From Planomicrobium stackebrandtii (lineage in GTDB: Bacteria; Bacillota; Bacilli; Bacillales_A; Planococcaceae), in the NCBI RefSeq assembly GCF_030814955.1, contig NZ_JAUSWB010000006.1:248001-312000 (forward strand): a stretch of 64,000 bases of DNA, in the 5' to 3' direction. A program made the position numbers and the translations under genes. Below, one piece after another: positions 10,901 through 19,230 of this stretch (position 1 is the stretch's first letter; every line of letters starts with the position of its first letter). Under the pieces are notes generated by a model. It was not told the origin of the DNA. It was given only the letters and a program-made list of their open reading frames with translations, and did no database searches.

Positions 10901-11131
10901 TCATCTTGTTGCCCGGTCAAAGTACTGCTGTAGATAAGCAATGGTATCCAAACGGCACTTTTCTGATAACGGGGACTTTTTCGGATGCACTAAGTCCCCG
11001 TAAAGCAGCTCTTCTAAAAATCGTAATTCTCCATCATGCCGCTGATCTTCCTGATGATCATAAACCTCAACTTTTATGTAAACTGCCGTTCCTTGTTCAA
11101 TAAAATCGGTGACAGTAATCTGGCATTTCAT
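10901..11131 (-). CDS. Hypothetical protein, 76 residues
   Basis: A small soluble protein, MKCQITVTDFIEQGTAVYIK onwards, with an alternating beta pattern in the first 25 residues and a charged helical second half (DGELRFLEELLYGDLV, LDTIAYLQQYFDRATR). I do not recognise it. The ATG at 11131 has GGTGGGGA five bases upstream; the longer frame would overlap the end of the esterase gene out of frame and is unlikely. Its place between the esterase and the DUF4139 gene suggests co-transcription with both. Confidence 0.65.
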   Translation of the reverse strand: MKCQITVTDFIEQGTAVYIKVEVYDHQEDQRHDGELRFLEELLYGDLVHPKKSPLSEKCRLDTIAYLQQYFDRATR

Positions 11132-11162
11132 ATTTATCCCCACCGTTCCCCTGTTTCTGCTG

Positions 11163-12662
11163 TTACCGGATGCTTTCCAGATGCACCATAAGGTTTCCCC
11201 AATCTTTCCGCTCCTCACTGTTGGGGTCATGAACCAGCACATTTTCGCGGTTGAATATCATGACTGGCCGGTGTTCGAGATTATACGACCCCCACTCAGG
11301 AAGCTTAGGCGTGTTAGGATTGCCGCTTCGGGCAAAACGAATCCAGGCATGGTGCATTTCTTCCGCCAGCTTCTTTCGTTCCTTTAGGTTTCCGGTTAAC
11401 CGTTCTGTACCTGCTCTTGAAAGAGTATTCCAAACAAACGGAAGTTCAAGGCTGTGGCAGGCTTTCAGCTCTCCATTAAAAACAGGAGTTTCCCAGTCGA
11501 ACCGGTACATCCATACTGGAGCCTCTTGCTTGACCTGCAGCTCTGCAAGTTTTAAAGCTGGAGATGTAAACAGGCTCATCGTCATCAGTTTGTCGAAGAT
11601 CTCCTGGTTCAGATTTTCTCCCTCAATCAGATTCCGGGAAATCTCCAGCCAGTTAAGGCCGAATGCGTGTTCAAAAATGGAAGAGATTTCTTCCGGATCG
11701 TTTTGTTTCCAACGAGGGTCAAAAAAGCTGAAAAGTCGATACTCATCTTTATTTGTCCCTATCAGTATCGGAATTTCTTTCGTTGCCCCTTCGGCTATCG
11801 CTTGCTCGGGATGAACAGGAAGCAAGTCGCCTTCTATCACTGGAACCAGGCTCATGGCTGGCAATAAAGCGGCAGTATCCACTAATTGCTGGGCCGGAAT
11901 TCGTCTAATTTTGTCCACTTCACCATGTCCAATTTTCAGCGCAGCCAAAAGGCGGCTGCTTACTTTTTCCGCAATAGCGGAACTGAGCACATTAGCTGTT
12001 GCACCGCTTTGCAGAATTGCCTGATGGAACAGCCCTTTCGCTTTTGGAACCGCCATTAATACACCTATGCTCATCGCTCCGGCAGATTCACCGAAAACCG
12101 TTACACGCTCCGGATCTCCGCCAAATCTTTCGATGTTGTCCTGGACCCATTGAAGAGCGGCAATTTGATCCAAAATACCGCAATTGCAGGACCCTGAAAA
12201 ATCATTGCCTCCCACACCACCCAGATGCAGAAAACCGAGAGCGCCCAAGCGGTAATTGAATGTCACAACGACAACATCCCCTTCTGACGAAAAAGAACGG
12301 CCATCAAAGGTTTGGCTGGATCCTGTTCCAGCGGTAAAAGCACCGCCATGAATCCATACCATGACTGGACGGCGTCTTTTGTCTGCTGCAGGCGACCAGA
12401 CATTTAAGTAGAGGCAATCTTCACTTGTATTGTCTGTCTGATTTCCTAAAAATTCCATGATCCCACTGGAGGCTTGCATAGCAGACGGACCGAATAAAGT
12501 TGCCTCACGCACTTCTTCCCATGGTTCAGGAGGCTGCGGAGCTCGAAAACGCAGATCGCCAATGGGCGGCTTAGCGTAAGGAACGCCTTTCCAAACGATT
12601 ACGTTGCCCTTCTTCTCTCCGCTCAGCTTTCCGTATACACTTTCAACGATGGTTCCTGTCAT
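11163..12662 (-). CDS. pnbA: Type B carboxylesterase (p-nitrobenzyl esterase-like)
   Basis: A 499-residue serine esterase of the carboxylesterase type B family, the usual length for Bacillus PnbA. Visible are the N-terminal GKLSGEKKGNVIVWKGVPYA, the signature EDCLYLNVWSP around residue 80, the oxyanion loop WIHGGAFTAGTGS around 105, the nucleophile elbow FGESAGAMS around 190, and the His region ACHSLELPFVW around 395. The glutamate of the triad is probably in GTNKDEYRLF. There is no signal peptide, so it is cytoplasmic. The natural substrate is unknown; gene name by similarity. The start is an ATG behind GGGGAG, and it heads a likely three-gene unit. Confidence 0.88.
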   Translation of the reverse strand: MTGTIVESVYGKLSGEKKGNVIVWKGVPYAKPPIGDLRFRAPQPPEPWEEVREATLFGPSAMQASSGIMEFLGNQTDNTSEDCLYLNVWSPAADKRRRPVMVWIHGGAFTAGTGSSQTFDGRSFSSEGDVVVVTFNYRLGALGFLHLGGVGGNDFSGSCNCGILDQIAALQWVQDNIERFGGDPERVTVFGESAGAMSIGVLMAVPKAKGLFHQAILQSGATANVLSSAIAEKVSSRLLAALKIGHGEVDKIRRIPAQQLVDTAALLPAMSLVPVIEGDLLPVHPEQAIAEGATKEIPILIGTNKDEYRLFSFFDPRWKQNDPEEISSIFEHAFGLNWLEISRNLIEGENLNQEIFDKLMTMSLFTSPALKLAELQVKQEAPVWMYRFDWETPVFNGELKACHSLELPFVWNTLSRAGTERLTGNLKERKKLAEEMHHAWIRFARSGNPNTPKLPEWGSYNLEHRPVMIFNRENVLVHDPNSEERKDWGNLMVHLESIR

Positions 12663-12787
12663 AGTTTTCTCCCCTTACTGATGATGCTTTGTCCCCTACA
12701 TTCTACCATTCATCCTTATAAATAGCCTTTTTTATCTGATTATTGAGTATAATTAAAAACGTTTTCTCGCCCGCCATATTTGAACAG

Positions 12788-12820
12788 AAAAAAAGACCCA
12801 GAGCTTTGCCCGGGTCTTTC
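12788..12820 (-). terminator. Terminator downstream of fhs
   Basis: AAAGACCC and GGGTCTTT pair around a 12-base loop, with a T run on the minus strand just beyond the fhs stop codon. Confidence 0.85.
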
Positions 12821-12824
12821 ATTC

Positions 12825-14489
12825 TTAAAATAAACCGACGGCTTTGCCGTCATTTGTAACGTCCATATTCAGAGCGGCAGGCTGTTTTGGAAGACCTGGC
12901 ATTGTCATAATATCGCCTGTCAGGCAGACCAAAAACCCTGCACCCAGCTTCGGCATGATTTCCCGGATTGTAATGATAAATCCTTCGGGACGGCCAAGCA
13001 GTTTCGGCTGATCTGATAATGAGTACTGGGTTTTTGCCATGCAGATCGGCAAAGAATCCCAGCCGTACTTTTTCAATTCGACCAATTGTTTTTGCGCAAG
13101 GTCCGATAGTTGAATATCCGCTCCCCCGTATACTTTTTGAACAATCGTGCGGAGCTTATCTTCAATGCCATCATCTTCCTTGTACAAGTGACGGAAATCT
13201 GTCCGACGCTGCAATTCCTGTTTGACCAATTTGGCTAAGGCAATGCCGCCCTGACCACCTTTTTCCCAAACTTCCGTCATGGCAATGGCAACCTTTTCTG
13301 CCTCGGCCCAATCCAGTACGGCTTTCAATTCTGCCTCGCTGTCGCCTGCAAAGCGGTTCAAAGCCACAACCGGCTCAATGCCGAATTGGCGAATCGTATC
13401 CACATGCTTTGCCAAATTGACCATCCCGCGTTTGACCGCATCCGCGTCTTTTTCTGCCAATAGATTTTTCTCAACACCGCCATGCATTTTTAAGGCACGG
13501 ACCGTCGCCACAATGACGACGGCATCCGGGTGAAATCCGCCTTTTCTTGACTTGATATGCATAAATTTCTCTGCACCTAAATCGGCTCCGAATCCCGCTT
13601 CCGTTACGACAATATCTGCCAGTCTTCTTGCTGTATTCGTTGCAATCAGCGAGTTGCAGCCATGGGCGATGTTTGCAAACGGGCCGCCGTGGATGATGGC
13701 TGGAGTTCCTTCAATAGTCTGGACCAGATTAGGCTTAAATGCTTCTTTCAGCAATAACGTCAAAGCACCTTCCACTCCAAGATCCCTTACCGTAATCGGC
13801 TCTCTGTCATACGTATAGCCAATGACCATCTGTGCCAACCGCTCTTTTAAATCTGCCAAAGAAGTCGCTAAACAAAGCACCGCCATAATTTCCGAAGCTA
13901 CGGTAATGTCGAAACCGTCTTCACGCGGAACTCCTTGCCCTGGGCCGCCAAGACCTATTGTCACTTGGCGAAGTGCCCGGTCATTGATGTCCAGCGCGCG
14001 CTTCCATGTGATGCGGCGCGGATCGATATTCAAGAGATTTCCTTGATGGAGGTGATTATCAATCAACGCAGCCAAAGCATTATTTGCTGAAGTGATGGCA
14101 TGGATGTCTCCTGTGAAATGCAAATTGATGTCTTCCATCGGCAGGACTTGTGCAAATCCGCCGCCAGTGGCTCCGCCTTTTACGCCCATGACAGGGCCTA
14201 AAGAAGGTTCACGCAGCGCAACTGCCACCGATTCACCTAATTGTTTGAACGCATCTGCTAATCCTACTGTAACGGTAGACTTCCCTTCTCCAGCAGGAGT
14301 CGGGCTGATAGCTGTAACCAGTACCACTTGTCCCATTTTTTCAACAGGCGGCAATCGGTCCACATTGATTTTCGCTTTAAAGTTTCCGTATAATTCCAAG
14401 GCTTCTATAGAGATGCCTGCCTGTTCTGCAATTTCCAGAATCGGCAGGATCGTCGCTTTGCTCGCAATTGATAAATCCGTAAACGCCAT
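12825..14489 (-). CDS. fhs: Formate--tetrahydrofolate ligase
   Basis: Activates formate with ATP to 10-formyltetrahydrofolate for one-carbon metabolism and purine synthesis. The protein has about 554 residues, the family norm. The ATP-binding loop is [20 protein letters not shown] near residue 60, followed by [19 protein letters not shown], both family hallmarks. The C-terminal [19 protein letters not shown] is also typical. I choose the ATG at 14489 ([17 protein letters not shown]); the open frame extends seven codons upstream from a TTG. The ribosome-binding site is weak in either case. It is monocistronic. Confidence 0.94.
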   Translation of the reverse strand: MAFTDLSIASKATILPILEIAEQAGISIEALELYGNFKAKINVDRLPPVEKMGQVVLVTAISPTPAGEGKSTVTVGLADAFKQLGESVAVALREPSLGPVMGVKGGATGGGFAQVLPMEDINLHFTGDIHAITSANNALAALIDNHLHQGNLLNIDPRRITWKRALDINDRALRQVTIGLGGPGQGVPREDGFDITVASEIMAVLCLATSLADLKERLAQMVIGYTYDREPITVRDLGVEGALTLLLKEAFKPNLVQTIEGTPAIIHGGPFANIAHGCNSLIATNTARRLADIVVTEAGFGADLGAEKFMHIKSRKGGFHPDAVVIVATVRALKMHGGVEKNLLAEKDADAVKRGMVNLAKHVDTIRQFGIEPVVALNRFAGDSEAELKAVLDWAEAEKVAIAMTEVWEKGGQGGIALAKLVKQELQRRTDFRHLYKEDDGIEDKLRTIVQKVYGGADIQLSDLAQKQLVELKKYGWDSLPICMAKTQYSLSDQPKLLGRPEGFIITIREIMPKLGAGFLVCLTGDIMTMPGLPKQPAALNMDVTNDGKAVGLF

Positions 14490-14539
14490 GAATAGAATCC
14501 CAACTTTCAATTTTTTATTCAGTATAACCTGTTTTTACT

Positions 14540-14583
14540 AAAATAAAAAATAACCGTTTCTCAAAAATTCTGAGAAGCGGTTA
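14540..14583 (-). terminator. Terminator of the 23-residue-repeat gene
   Basis: TAACCGTTTCTCA pairs with TGAGAAGCGGTTA (one G-T pair) over a 7-base loop; on the minus strand it is followed by TTATTTTTTATTTT. Confidence 0.85.
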
Positions 14584-14658
14584 ATGCGTTCATAAAAACT
14601 GAAAAAAAATTTTTTGGATCTCCTTTAATTTTACTGCTGTGGATGCCGAAATCAAACA

Positions 14659-15621
14659 TCAGAACCGGATATCTCCGATGATCATCAGTTCCGGGAAGTC
14701 TTCCTCCACGGTTGCCAATAAATCATTTTCTTCCAACTGCTCATACAGCTCTTCCTCATCAGCTTTTCGGATTGGCTCTAAGTTGTCAGCAAGGCCGTGG
14801 AACTTGAGAATGTATTTTTTCTGGCCGTTCTTGGTCAGCACATAAACATCCAAAGGCTCGTACTTTTTCACTTCTCTTAACTGCTGGTGCTCCAGAATCG
14901 ACGCGGCATCCAGCTTGTTGAAATGGGTATAGAGGAAGCTTTCCGAACGTCCTTCTTCCGCTGAAATAAAACTCATTTTCGCATGGTGCCGATTGATAAA
15001 GCGCTCGGACAATGACTGATGAAACGAGAGGGTTTCCCATTCTATATCGCGGCTGTGCTTCTCAATAAAACGTTCAGACAAAGTCTGATGGCGCGTCACC
15101 AATGTCCAATCCACTTGACGGGCATGGCGGTCGATCAACGGCATCGGCAAATGCTGATGCCGGCAAAGTTCCGGCCATGATAATTCATGCTGGTGCTTTT
15201 CAATAAACGCCGGCGACAGGCCTTTCGAGTTGGCCAGTTGCTGCTTTGCCGAGACCAGCTTCCAATATTCCACTCCATCGAACGGCTTGCCCTCTTTGTC
15301 TACGGTCTTCTGCTGTTTTTTACTGAGTTCTTCTGCCGCAATCGGCCGCCATTTCTTTTTGTCCGCATATTTCTCGATAAAGGTTTCTGACAGTTTCTGC
15401 GCCTGAATGATTTCATCCCAGAACAAGCGGTTTCTGTATTTGCGGATAAAGCCTTCCGATAGCTCCTGGAAACGTGAAATCAGCTTCCAATTCACTTGGT
15501 CCAGGTTGTCTTTGATGAATCTTTCCGACAACTGCTCTTCCTGGCAAATTTGGTTCCACGGGATTGAGCGCTTGTCTGCTAACTCTTTGGCATCCATTAA
15601 TTCAATTAAGGAATTAAACAT
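14659..15621 (-). CDS. Protein of tandem 23-residue LSERFI repeats
   Basis: A 320-residue soluble protein built mostly from a 23-residue repeat with the core LSExFIxxxxxxxxWxxIsxxQ. Clear units start at QLSERFIKDN, ELSEGFIRKY, KLSETFIEKY, GLSPAFIEKH, HLPMPLIDRH, TLSERFIEKH and SLSERFINRH; a charged insert (about residues 100-135) interrupts the array. The repeat looks like a two-helix solenoid that could form a binding surface. The last 70 residues are different, acidic, and end PELMIIGDIRF. I recall similar repeats in phage and giant-virus proteins but no function. The ATG at 15621 follows an AG-rich stretch, a weak ribosome-binding site. It is alone, with its own terminator. Confidence 0.75.
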   Translation of the reverse strand: MFNSLIELMDAKELADKRSIPWNQICQEEQLSERFIKDNLDQVNWKLISRFQELSEGFIRKYRNRLFWDEIIQAQKLSETFIEKYADKKKWRPIAAEELSKKQQKTVDKEGKPFDGVEYWKLVSAKQQLANSKGLSPAFIEKHQHELSWPELCRHQHLPMPLIDRHARQVDWTLVTRHQTLSERFIEKHSRDIEWETLSFHQSLSERFINRHHAKMSFISAEEGRSESFLYTHFNKLDAASILEHQQLREVKKYEPLDVYVLTKNGQKKYILKFHGLADNLEPIRKADEEELYEQLEENDLLATVEEDFPELMIIGDIRF

Positions 15622-15727
15622 ATAAACCACTCTCTCTTTGCATTTTGATAGTGTCTATAGTAACATGCCTCCCCATGAAAAACCCGCACCTCGTTTGAAA
15701 CCGAAATGCGGGAAATAGTTTTATCTT

Positions 15728-15880
15728 CTATTGCTTCTCTTCGTCCTGTTTGTCTTCCAGATCATCCTGCAGATTCGGTACCCGTCCGCTGTCGGTCATT
15801 TCCATCTCGTTTTCCTGCTCTCTCAATTCCTTTTCCAACTGCTTTTGTTTTAATTCCTCTAAATTTTTGTCTCTTGCCAT
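15728..15880 (-). CDS. Small highly charged protein, 50 residues
   Basis: A short frame with a very good start: GGAGG eight bases before the ATG at 15880. The product is MARDKNLEELKQKQLEKELR followed by a second acidic and glutamine-rich part ending DDLEDKQDEEKQ. It is predicted to be a soluble helix or coiled coil with no hydrophobic core, like the small charged cytoplasmic proteins common in Bacillales. I do not recognise it. It is convergent with no neighbour and divergent from the methyltransferase gene. Confidence 0.7.
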   Translation of the reverse strand: MARDKNLEELKQKQLEKELREQENEMEMTDSGRVPNLQDDLEDKQDEEKQ

Positions 15881-16018
15881 CTTAGTTCCTCCTTATTTTT
15901 TATTGTTATAAAACTGAAAACCGTTTCTCCTGAAATTTTTGCAGCTTGCGTTTCTTGAAATAAAACCTTATTTTGGAGTTAGTATAGCGCCCAGTTTACA
16001 AGAAAGGATGATAAATGG

Positions 16019-16546
16019 ATGCCAGTGGCCCACTCCACCATTTATTGGTCAACAATCGAATACAATTCGTGGAAGATTCATATCGCCAAGACCGAAAAGG
16101 GCTTGTGCTGCGTCGGTTCTCCCGGCGAAAGCCTTGAAGAGTTTACAGCTTACTTCAAGAAACGTTTTCCATCAGCGATTTTGGAAAGAAACGACAGGAA
16201 GCTCGCGGACTATAGCCAGGAATTAACGGTTTACCTTGAGGGTTCGCAACAGGAATTTTCTTTGCCTACCGATGTACAAGGGACTCCTTTTCAGCAACAA
16301 ACATGGCAAGCCCTAAAACAAATACCCTATGGGCAAACCCTTTCTTATTCTGAAATTGCCGAACGCATTGGCAGACCATCAGCTGTGCGGGCAGTGGCAA
16401 CTGCCATTGGCGCAAACCCGTTGCTCATCATCGTCCCTTGCCACCGCGTCATTGGCAAAAATGGCACCATGGCCGGCTATAGAGGCGGTCTTGCTTTCAA
16501 ACGATTGCTGCTGGATTTGGAAACTCAAAAGCTTCCCGCAAAATAA
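16019..16546 (+). CDS. Methylated-DNA--protein-cysteine methyltransferase
   Basis: Repairs O6-alkylguanine by transferring the alkyl group to its own cysteine. The 175-residue protein has an N-terminal RNase-H-like domain and the C-terminal DNA-binding domain with the acceptor motif IVPCHRVIG around residue 143; the preceding helix reads SYSEIAERIGRPSAVRAVA and contains the recognition helix and arginine finger. The ATG at 16019 is ten bases after AAAGGA; an ATG at 16014 is in another frame. Family assignment is firm; whether it corresponds to Ogt or to another paralogue cannot be said. It is transcribed alone and ends at a strong terminator. Confidence 0.93.
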   Translation: MPVAHSTIYWSTIEYNSWKIHIAKTEKGLCCVGSPGESLEEFTAYFKKRFPSAILERNDRKLADYSQELTVYLEGSQQEFSLPTDVQGTPFQQQTWQALKQIPYGQTLSYSEIAERIGRPSAVRAVATAIGANPLLIIVPCHRVIGKNGTMAGYRGGLAFKRLLLDLETQKLPAK

Positions 16547-16586
16547 ACGAACCCCCGCTTCAGTTGCCGTGGCGGGGGTTCGTTTT
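16545..16586. terminator. Bidirectional terminator
   Basis: AACGAACCCCCGC and GCGGGGGTTCGTT flank a 13-base loop between the converging methyltransferase and thioesterase genes, with A and T runs on either side. Confidence 0.9.
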
Positions 16587-16596
16587 CCAGTTGAAA

Positions 16597-16995
16597 TTAC
16601 TGCTTTTTCTTTTTGACGATTGCTACGGTACATCTCGAGACACAAATAAGCTTTTCTTCTTCATCAATAATTTTAATATCCCAAACCATTGTTGTTCTGC
16701 CTTTATGCAGCGGCGTGCCGATAGCGGTCACTAGCCCTTCCTGTTTGCCGCGCAGGTGATTGGCATTGATTTCTAAGCCGACGGCAATTTCGTTTTCCTG
16801 ATCAATCAACTCCCAAGTGCCGATACTGGCAACTGATTCCGCCAATACAACGGAAGCCCCGCCGTGCAACTGTCCGAAAGGCTGATGCGTGGCTGCGTGA
16901 ACAGGCATCGTCGCGATTACTTTGTCCGGGGTGATCTCGACAAACTCTATTCCTAATACACCCGCGATGGTGTCCTCTACCGGTTTCATTTGCAT
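16597..16995 (-). CDS. PaaI/YuxO-type hotdog thioesterase
   Basis: A 132-residue hotdog protein of the PaaI-like group. The catalytic segment is QPFGQLHGGASVVLAESVAS around residues 38-58, where the HGG turn and the following Glu are characteristic of DHNA-CoA hydrolases and related acyl-CoA thioesterases (B. subtilis YuxO/MenI type). It may act on 1,4-dihydroxy-2-naphthoyl-CoA or on general acyl-CoA. It lies 66 bases downstream of the acyl-CoA synthetase gene on the same strand, so it is probably co-transcribed with it, which favours a role in acyl-CoA turnover. The ATG is behind AAGGAG. Confidence 0.85.
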   Translation of the reverse strand: MQMKPVEDTIAGVLGIEFVEITPDKVIATMPVHAATHQPFGQLHGGASVVLAESVASIGTWELIDQENEIAVGLEINANHLRGKQEGLVTAIGTPLHKGRTTMVWDIKIIDEEEKLICVSRCTVAIVKKKKQ

Positions 16996-17061
16996 AATCT
17001 GTATTCTCCTTCTCCAGTTAAAACCCTCTCAAGACTGCCACTTTTCTGAGAGTTCGATTTA

Positions 17062-18618
17062 TCAAGCATTGCTTTTAGCGTAAAGTTCACGCAACAGGAA
17101 CTTTTGTATTTTACCGCTGGCATTTCGCGGCAGTTCATCGACAAAACGATAAGTTCTTGGCCGTTTGAAACGGGCAAGTTTATCATTATTAAGGCAAAAT
17201 TCTTCCAGTTGCTGCTCTGTCAGCAAATCATCTTTCACCACTACAAAAGCCATTACCGCTTCACCCCATTTTTCGTCCGGGATTCCGAGAACAGCAACAT
17301 CCTGAACCAGCTCATGTTCATGCAAAACATCCTCAACTTCCCGTGGATAGATGTTTTCTCCACCGCTGATAATCATGTCATCTACGCGGTCAGCAACAAA
17401 CAAATAGCCGTCTTTATCCATATACCCCAAATCACTGGTGTGATACCAACCTTTATACAGCACACGAGACGTCGCCTGGGGACGATGGAAATAACCAGCC
17501 ATCATGCTCGGTCCTCGGACAATGATTTCTCCTACTTCAAATATCCCTACTCTGTCATCCGGCTCTGAAGGCCCCTTTTCATTTGGCCGAACGATTCGGA
17601 TTTCATGGTTAAACGCAGGTTTTCCGGCAGATCCCGCTTTGGTCAGCTGTTCGTCTTCGGACAGGAACGTAATAGCCGGACCCATTTCCGTCTGGCCATA
17701 AGCCTGAATCAAGTTGGTGCCCAGCACTTCTTTAACACGTTTGACCAACACGGGCGCCATGGGGGCTGCTCCGTATAATCCACGCTGCAGCGTTTTGACT
17801 TTTGAATCTGCTCCATCCAGATCTGCCATCATGCTCCACATGGTCGGTACAGCAAACATGACCGTAACCTGTTCTTTTTCGACAGTGTCCACAGCCGCTT
17901 GAGGATTGAATTGATGCAAAATGACGCTCGAGGCTCCTGCTTGAACGCGCGGAATAACACAGCAATGCAATTCAGCACAATGAAACATCGGTGCGATAAC
18001 CAAACCCACATCATTTTTCGTATATTTCAGCATCGCAATGCATGTCATGCTTTGTTCAGCCATGTCGCGATGGCGGTGAATTACTCCTTTTGGCCGCCCC
18101 GTGGTACCGCTTGTATACATAATGGCATAGGTATCGATCTCATCAACCTGCACGAAAGGATCTGTTGCAGGCGCTGCATTGATCCGCTCCTGATAACTCA
18201 CCGCATAGTCCGGAACATCTTCATCTATAAACCAAAATTGGATACTTGGAAAATGGGCAGCAACTCCCTTGATTGTGTCTTGCAGTGCTTCTTCGAAGAG
18301 GACGACTTCAGGTGTCGCATCATTTAAAATATACACCAGCTCTTCCGGCTTTAACCGGAAATTGATGGGGTTAAAAACAGCCCCGATTTTTGCACAGGCA
18401 AATAATGCAGTAGGCAACTCACGGTTATTGAACAAAAAAGTAGAAACCCGATCGCCTTTACTGACGCCTGCTGACGTTAGGGCATTCGCTAAACGATGAA
18501 CTTCAGCGCTCCATTGCGAATAGGTCCACCTTTCCCCTCTTCTCACGTCAACCAGCGCTTCTTTGTCCGGATACTGCTCAACTGTCTGGTCAAATATTTT
18601 GCCAAGCGTTGCATACAT
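17062..18618 (-). CDS. Acyl-CoA synthetase (AMP-forming)
   Basis: A 518-residue member of the adenylate-forming superfamily that would activate a carboxylic acid, probably a fatty acid, to its CoA thioester. Motifs in order: the phosphate loop YAIMYTSGTTGRPKGVIHRH near residue 170, the QAYGQTEMGP motif near 310, the adenine/ribose region SDLGYMDKDGYLFVADRVDD near 395, and the catalytic lysine in LPRNASGKIQKFLLREL at the C-terminus. Length and motif order suit medium- or long-chain fatty acyl-CoA ligases; the chain length cannot be told. A catabolite-type cre-like sequence lies just upstream. It is followed by a thioesterase gene, likely in one operon. Confidence 0.9.
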   Translation of the reverse strand: MYATLGKIFDQTVEQYPDKEALVDVRRGERWTYSQWSAEVHRLANALTSAGVSKGDRVSTFLFNNRELPTALFACAKIGAVFNPINFRLKPEELVYILNDATPEVVLFEEALQDTIKGVAAHFPSIQFWFIDEDVPDYAVSYQERINAAPATDPFVQVDEIDTYAIMYTSGTTGRPKGVIHRHRDMAEQSMTCIAMLKYTKNDVGLVIAPMFHCAELHCCVIPRVQAGASSVILHQFNPQAAVDTVEKEQVTVMFAVPTMWSMMADLDGADSKVKTLQRGLYGAAPMAPVLVKRVKEVLGTNLIQAYGQTEMGPAITFLSEDEQLTKAGSAGKPAFNHEIRIVRPNEKGPSEPDDRVGIFEVGEIIVRGPSMMAGYFHRPQATSRVLYKGWYHTSDLGYMDKDGYLFVADRVDDMIISGGENIYPREVEDVLHEHELVQDVAVLGIPDEKWGEAVMAFVVVKDDLLTEQQLEEFCLNNDKLARFKRPRTYRFVDELPRNASGKIQKFLLRELYAKSNA

Positions 18619-18640
18619 CCTTCACTTCTCCTCCTTCTTA

Positions 18641-18654
18641 TGAAATCGTTTTCT
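18641..18654 (-). promoter_or_regulatory. Candidate cre (CcpA) site
   Basis: The minus strand reads AGAAAACGATTTCA, matching the CcpA consensus TGWAANCGNTNWCA except at the first base. It lies 22 bases upstream of the acyl-CoA synthetase start, so bound CcpA would act as a roadblock. Single site found by eye; such a degenerate motif can occur by chance. Confidence 0.35.
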
Positions 18655-19230
18655 TTATCATTTCATGATGTCAGAAAAAAAGAAATATTGCAACAATTCA
18701 TTTTCTCATTTTCGTATAAGAAATTAGTCCCTTTTTTATAGATTGGCATTCAAAACGGACTATTTTCATATTATGTATCTCTCCGGCGATGTAGGAGTTA
18801 TTCTACTAAACCTGGACTTATCTTTCTTTGCTGACATTTCCAGCAGTCATAGGGAAAAACAGCCGAGACATCTGTAATAAGCCGGCTATTTCGCAGAATA
18901 TGTACTGCACAGGCTAGCAGTTCAGCTTATATAGGCTGCTTAACAAAACGTTTTAAAGTTTCATAACCTGTATTTTTTTATTAGGCTATTAACATTTATT
19001 AAATAAGACCGATAAAGTTTATGTGCGAACCACCACTTCAAAACATCCATCCAACCGAGTAGTACCTACTTTTCATCAATAAATACAAAACAGCTATTTT
19101 GTTACTTTCATTTCTGTAACACAAATGTAATATTGAAACTTATTGCCTATATTAAATTAATTATATAGAATTAAGTAAAATATATAGAATAGATAGAATT
19201 ATCTATAAAAGATGAAAAAGGGGTTTGAGA
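18655..19230. other. AT-rich intergenic region upstream of the wall hydrolase gene
   Basis: About 580 bases with no convincing gene on either strand; stop codons are frequent in all frames. It holds the WalR box at 19115-19131 near its right end. I looked for the ydaO-type cyclic-di-AMP riboswitch, often found before such wall hydrolases, and did not see it. The last 60 bases are very AT-rich (tandem TATAGAAT-like stretches) and probably carry the promoter. Confidence 0.6.
19115..19131 (+). promoter_or_regulatory. WalR binding box
   Basis: TGTAAC-ACAAA-TGTAAT fits the WalR (YycF) consensus, two TGTWAH hexamers separated by five bases, exactly. It lies about 100 bases upstream of a LysM-NlpC/P60 hydrolase, the standard class of WalR target in Firmicutes. 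Activation of this gene by WalRK during growth is therefore likely. Confidence 0.75.

Noticed and set aside
11667..11867. Open frames on the plus strand inside pnbA and similar ones inside fhs, actP and hisC
   Set aside because: They are antisense shadows of long well-supported genes, with low-complexity or Arg/Ser-rich translations and no ribosome-binding sites.
18655..19230. Cyclic-di-AMP (ydaO) riboswitch before the wall hydrolase
   Set aside because: Looked for because this class of gene often has one; the conserved aptamer segments were not found.
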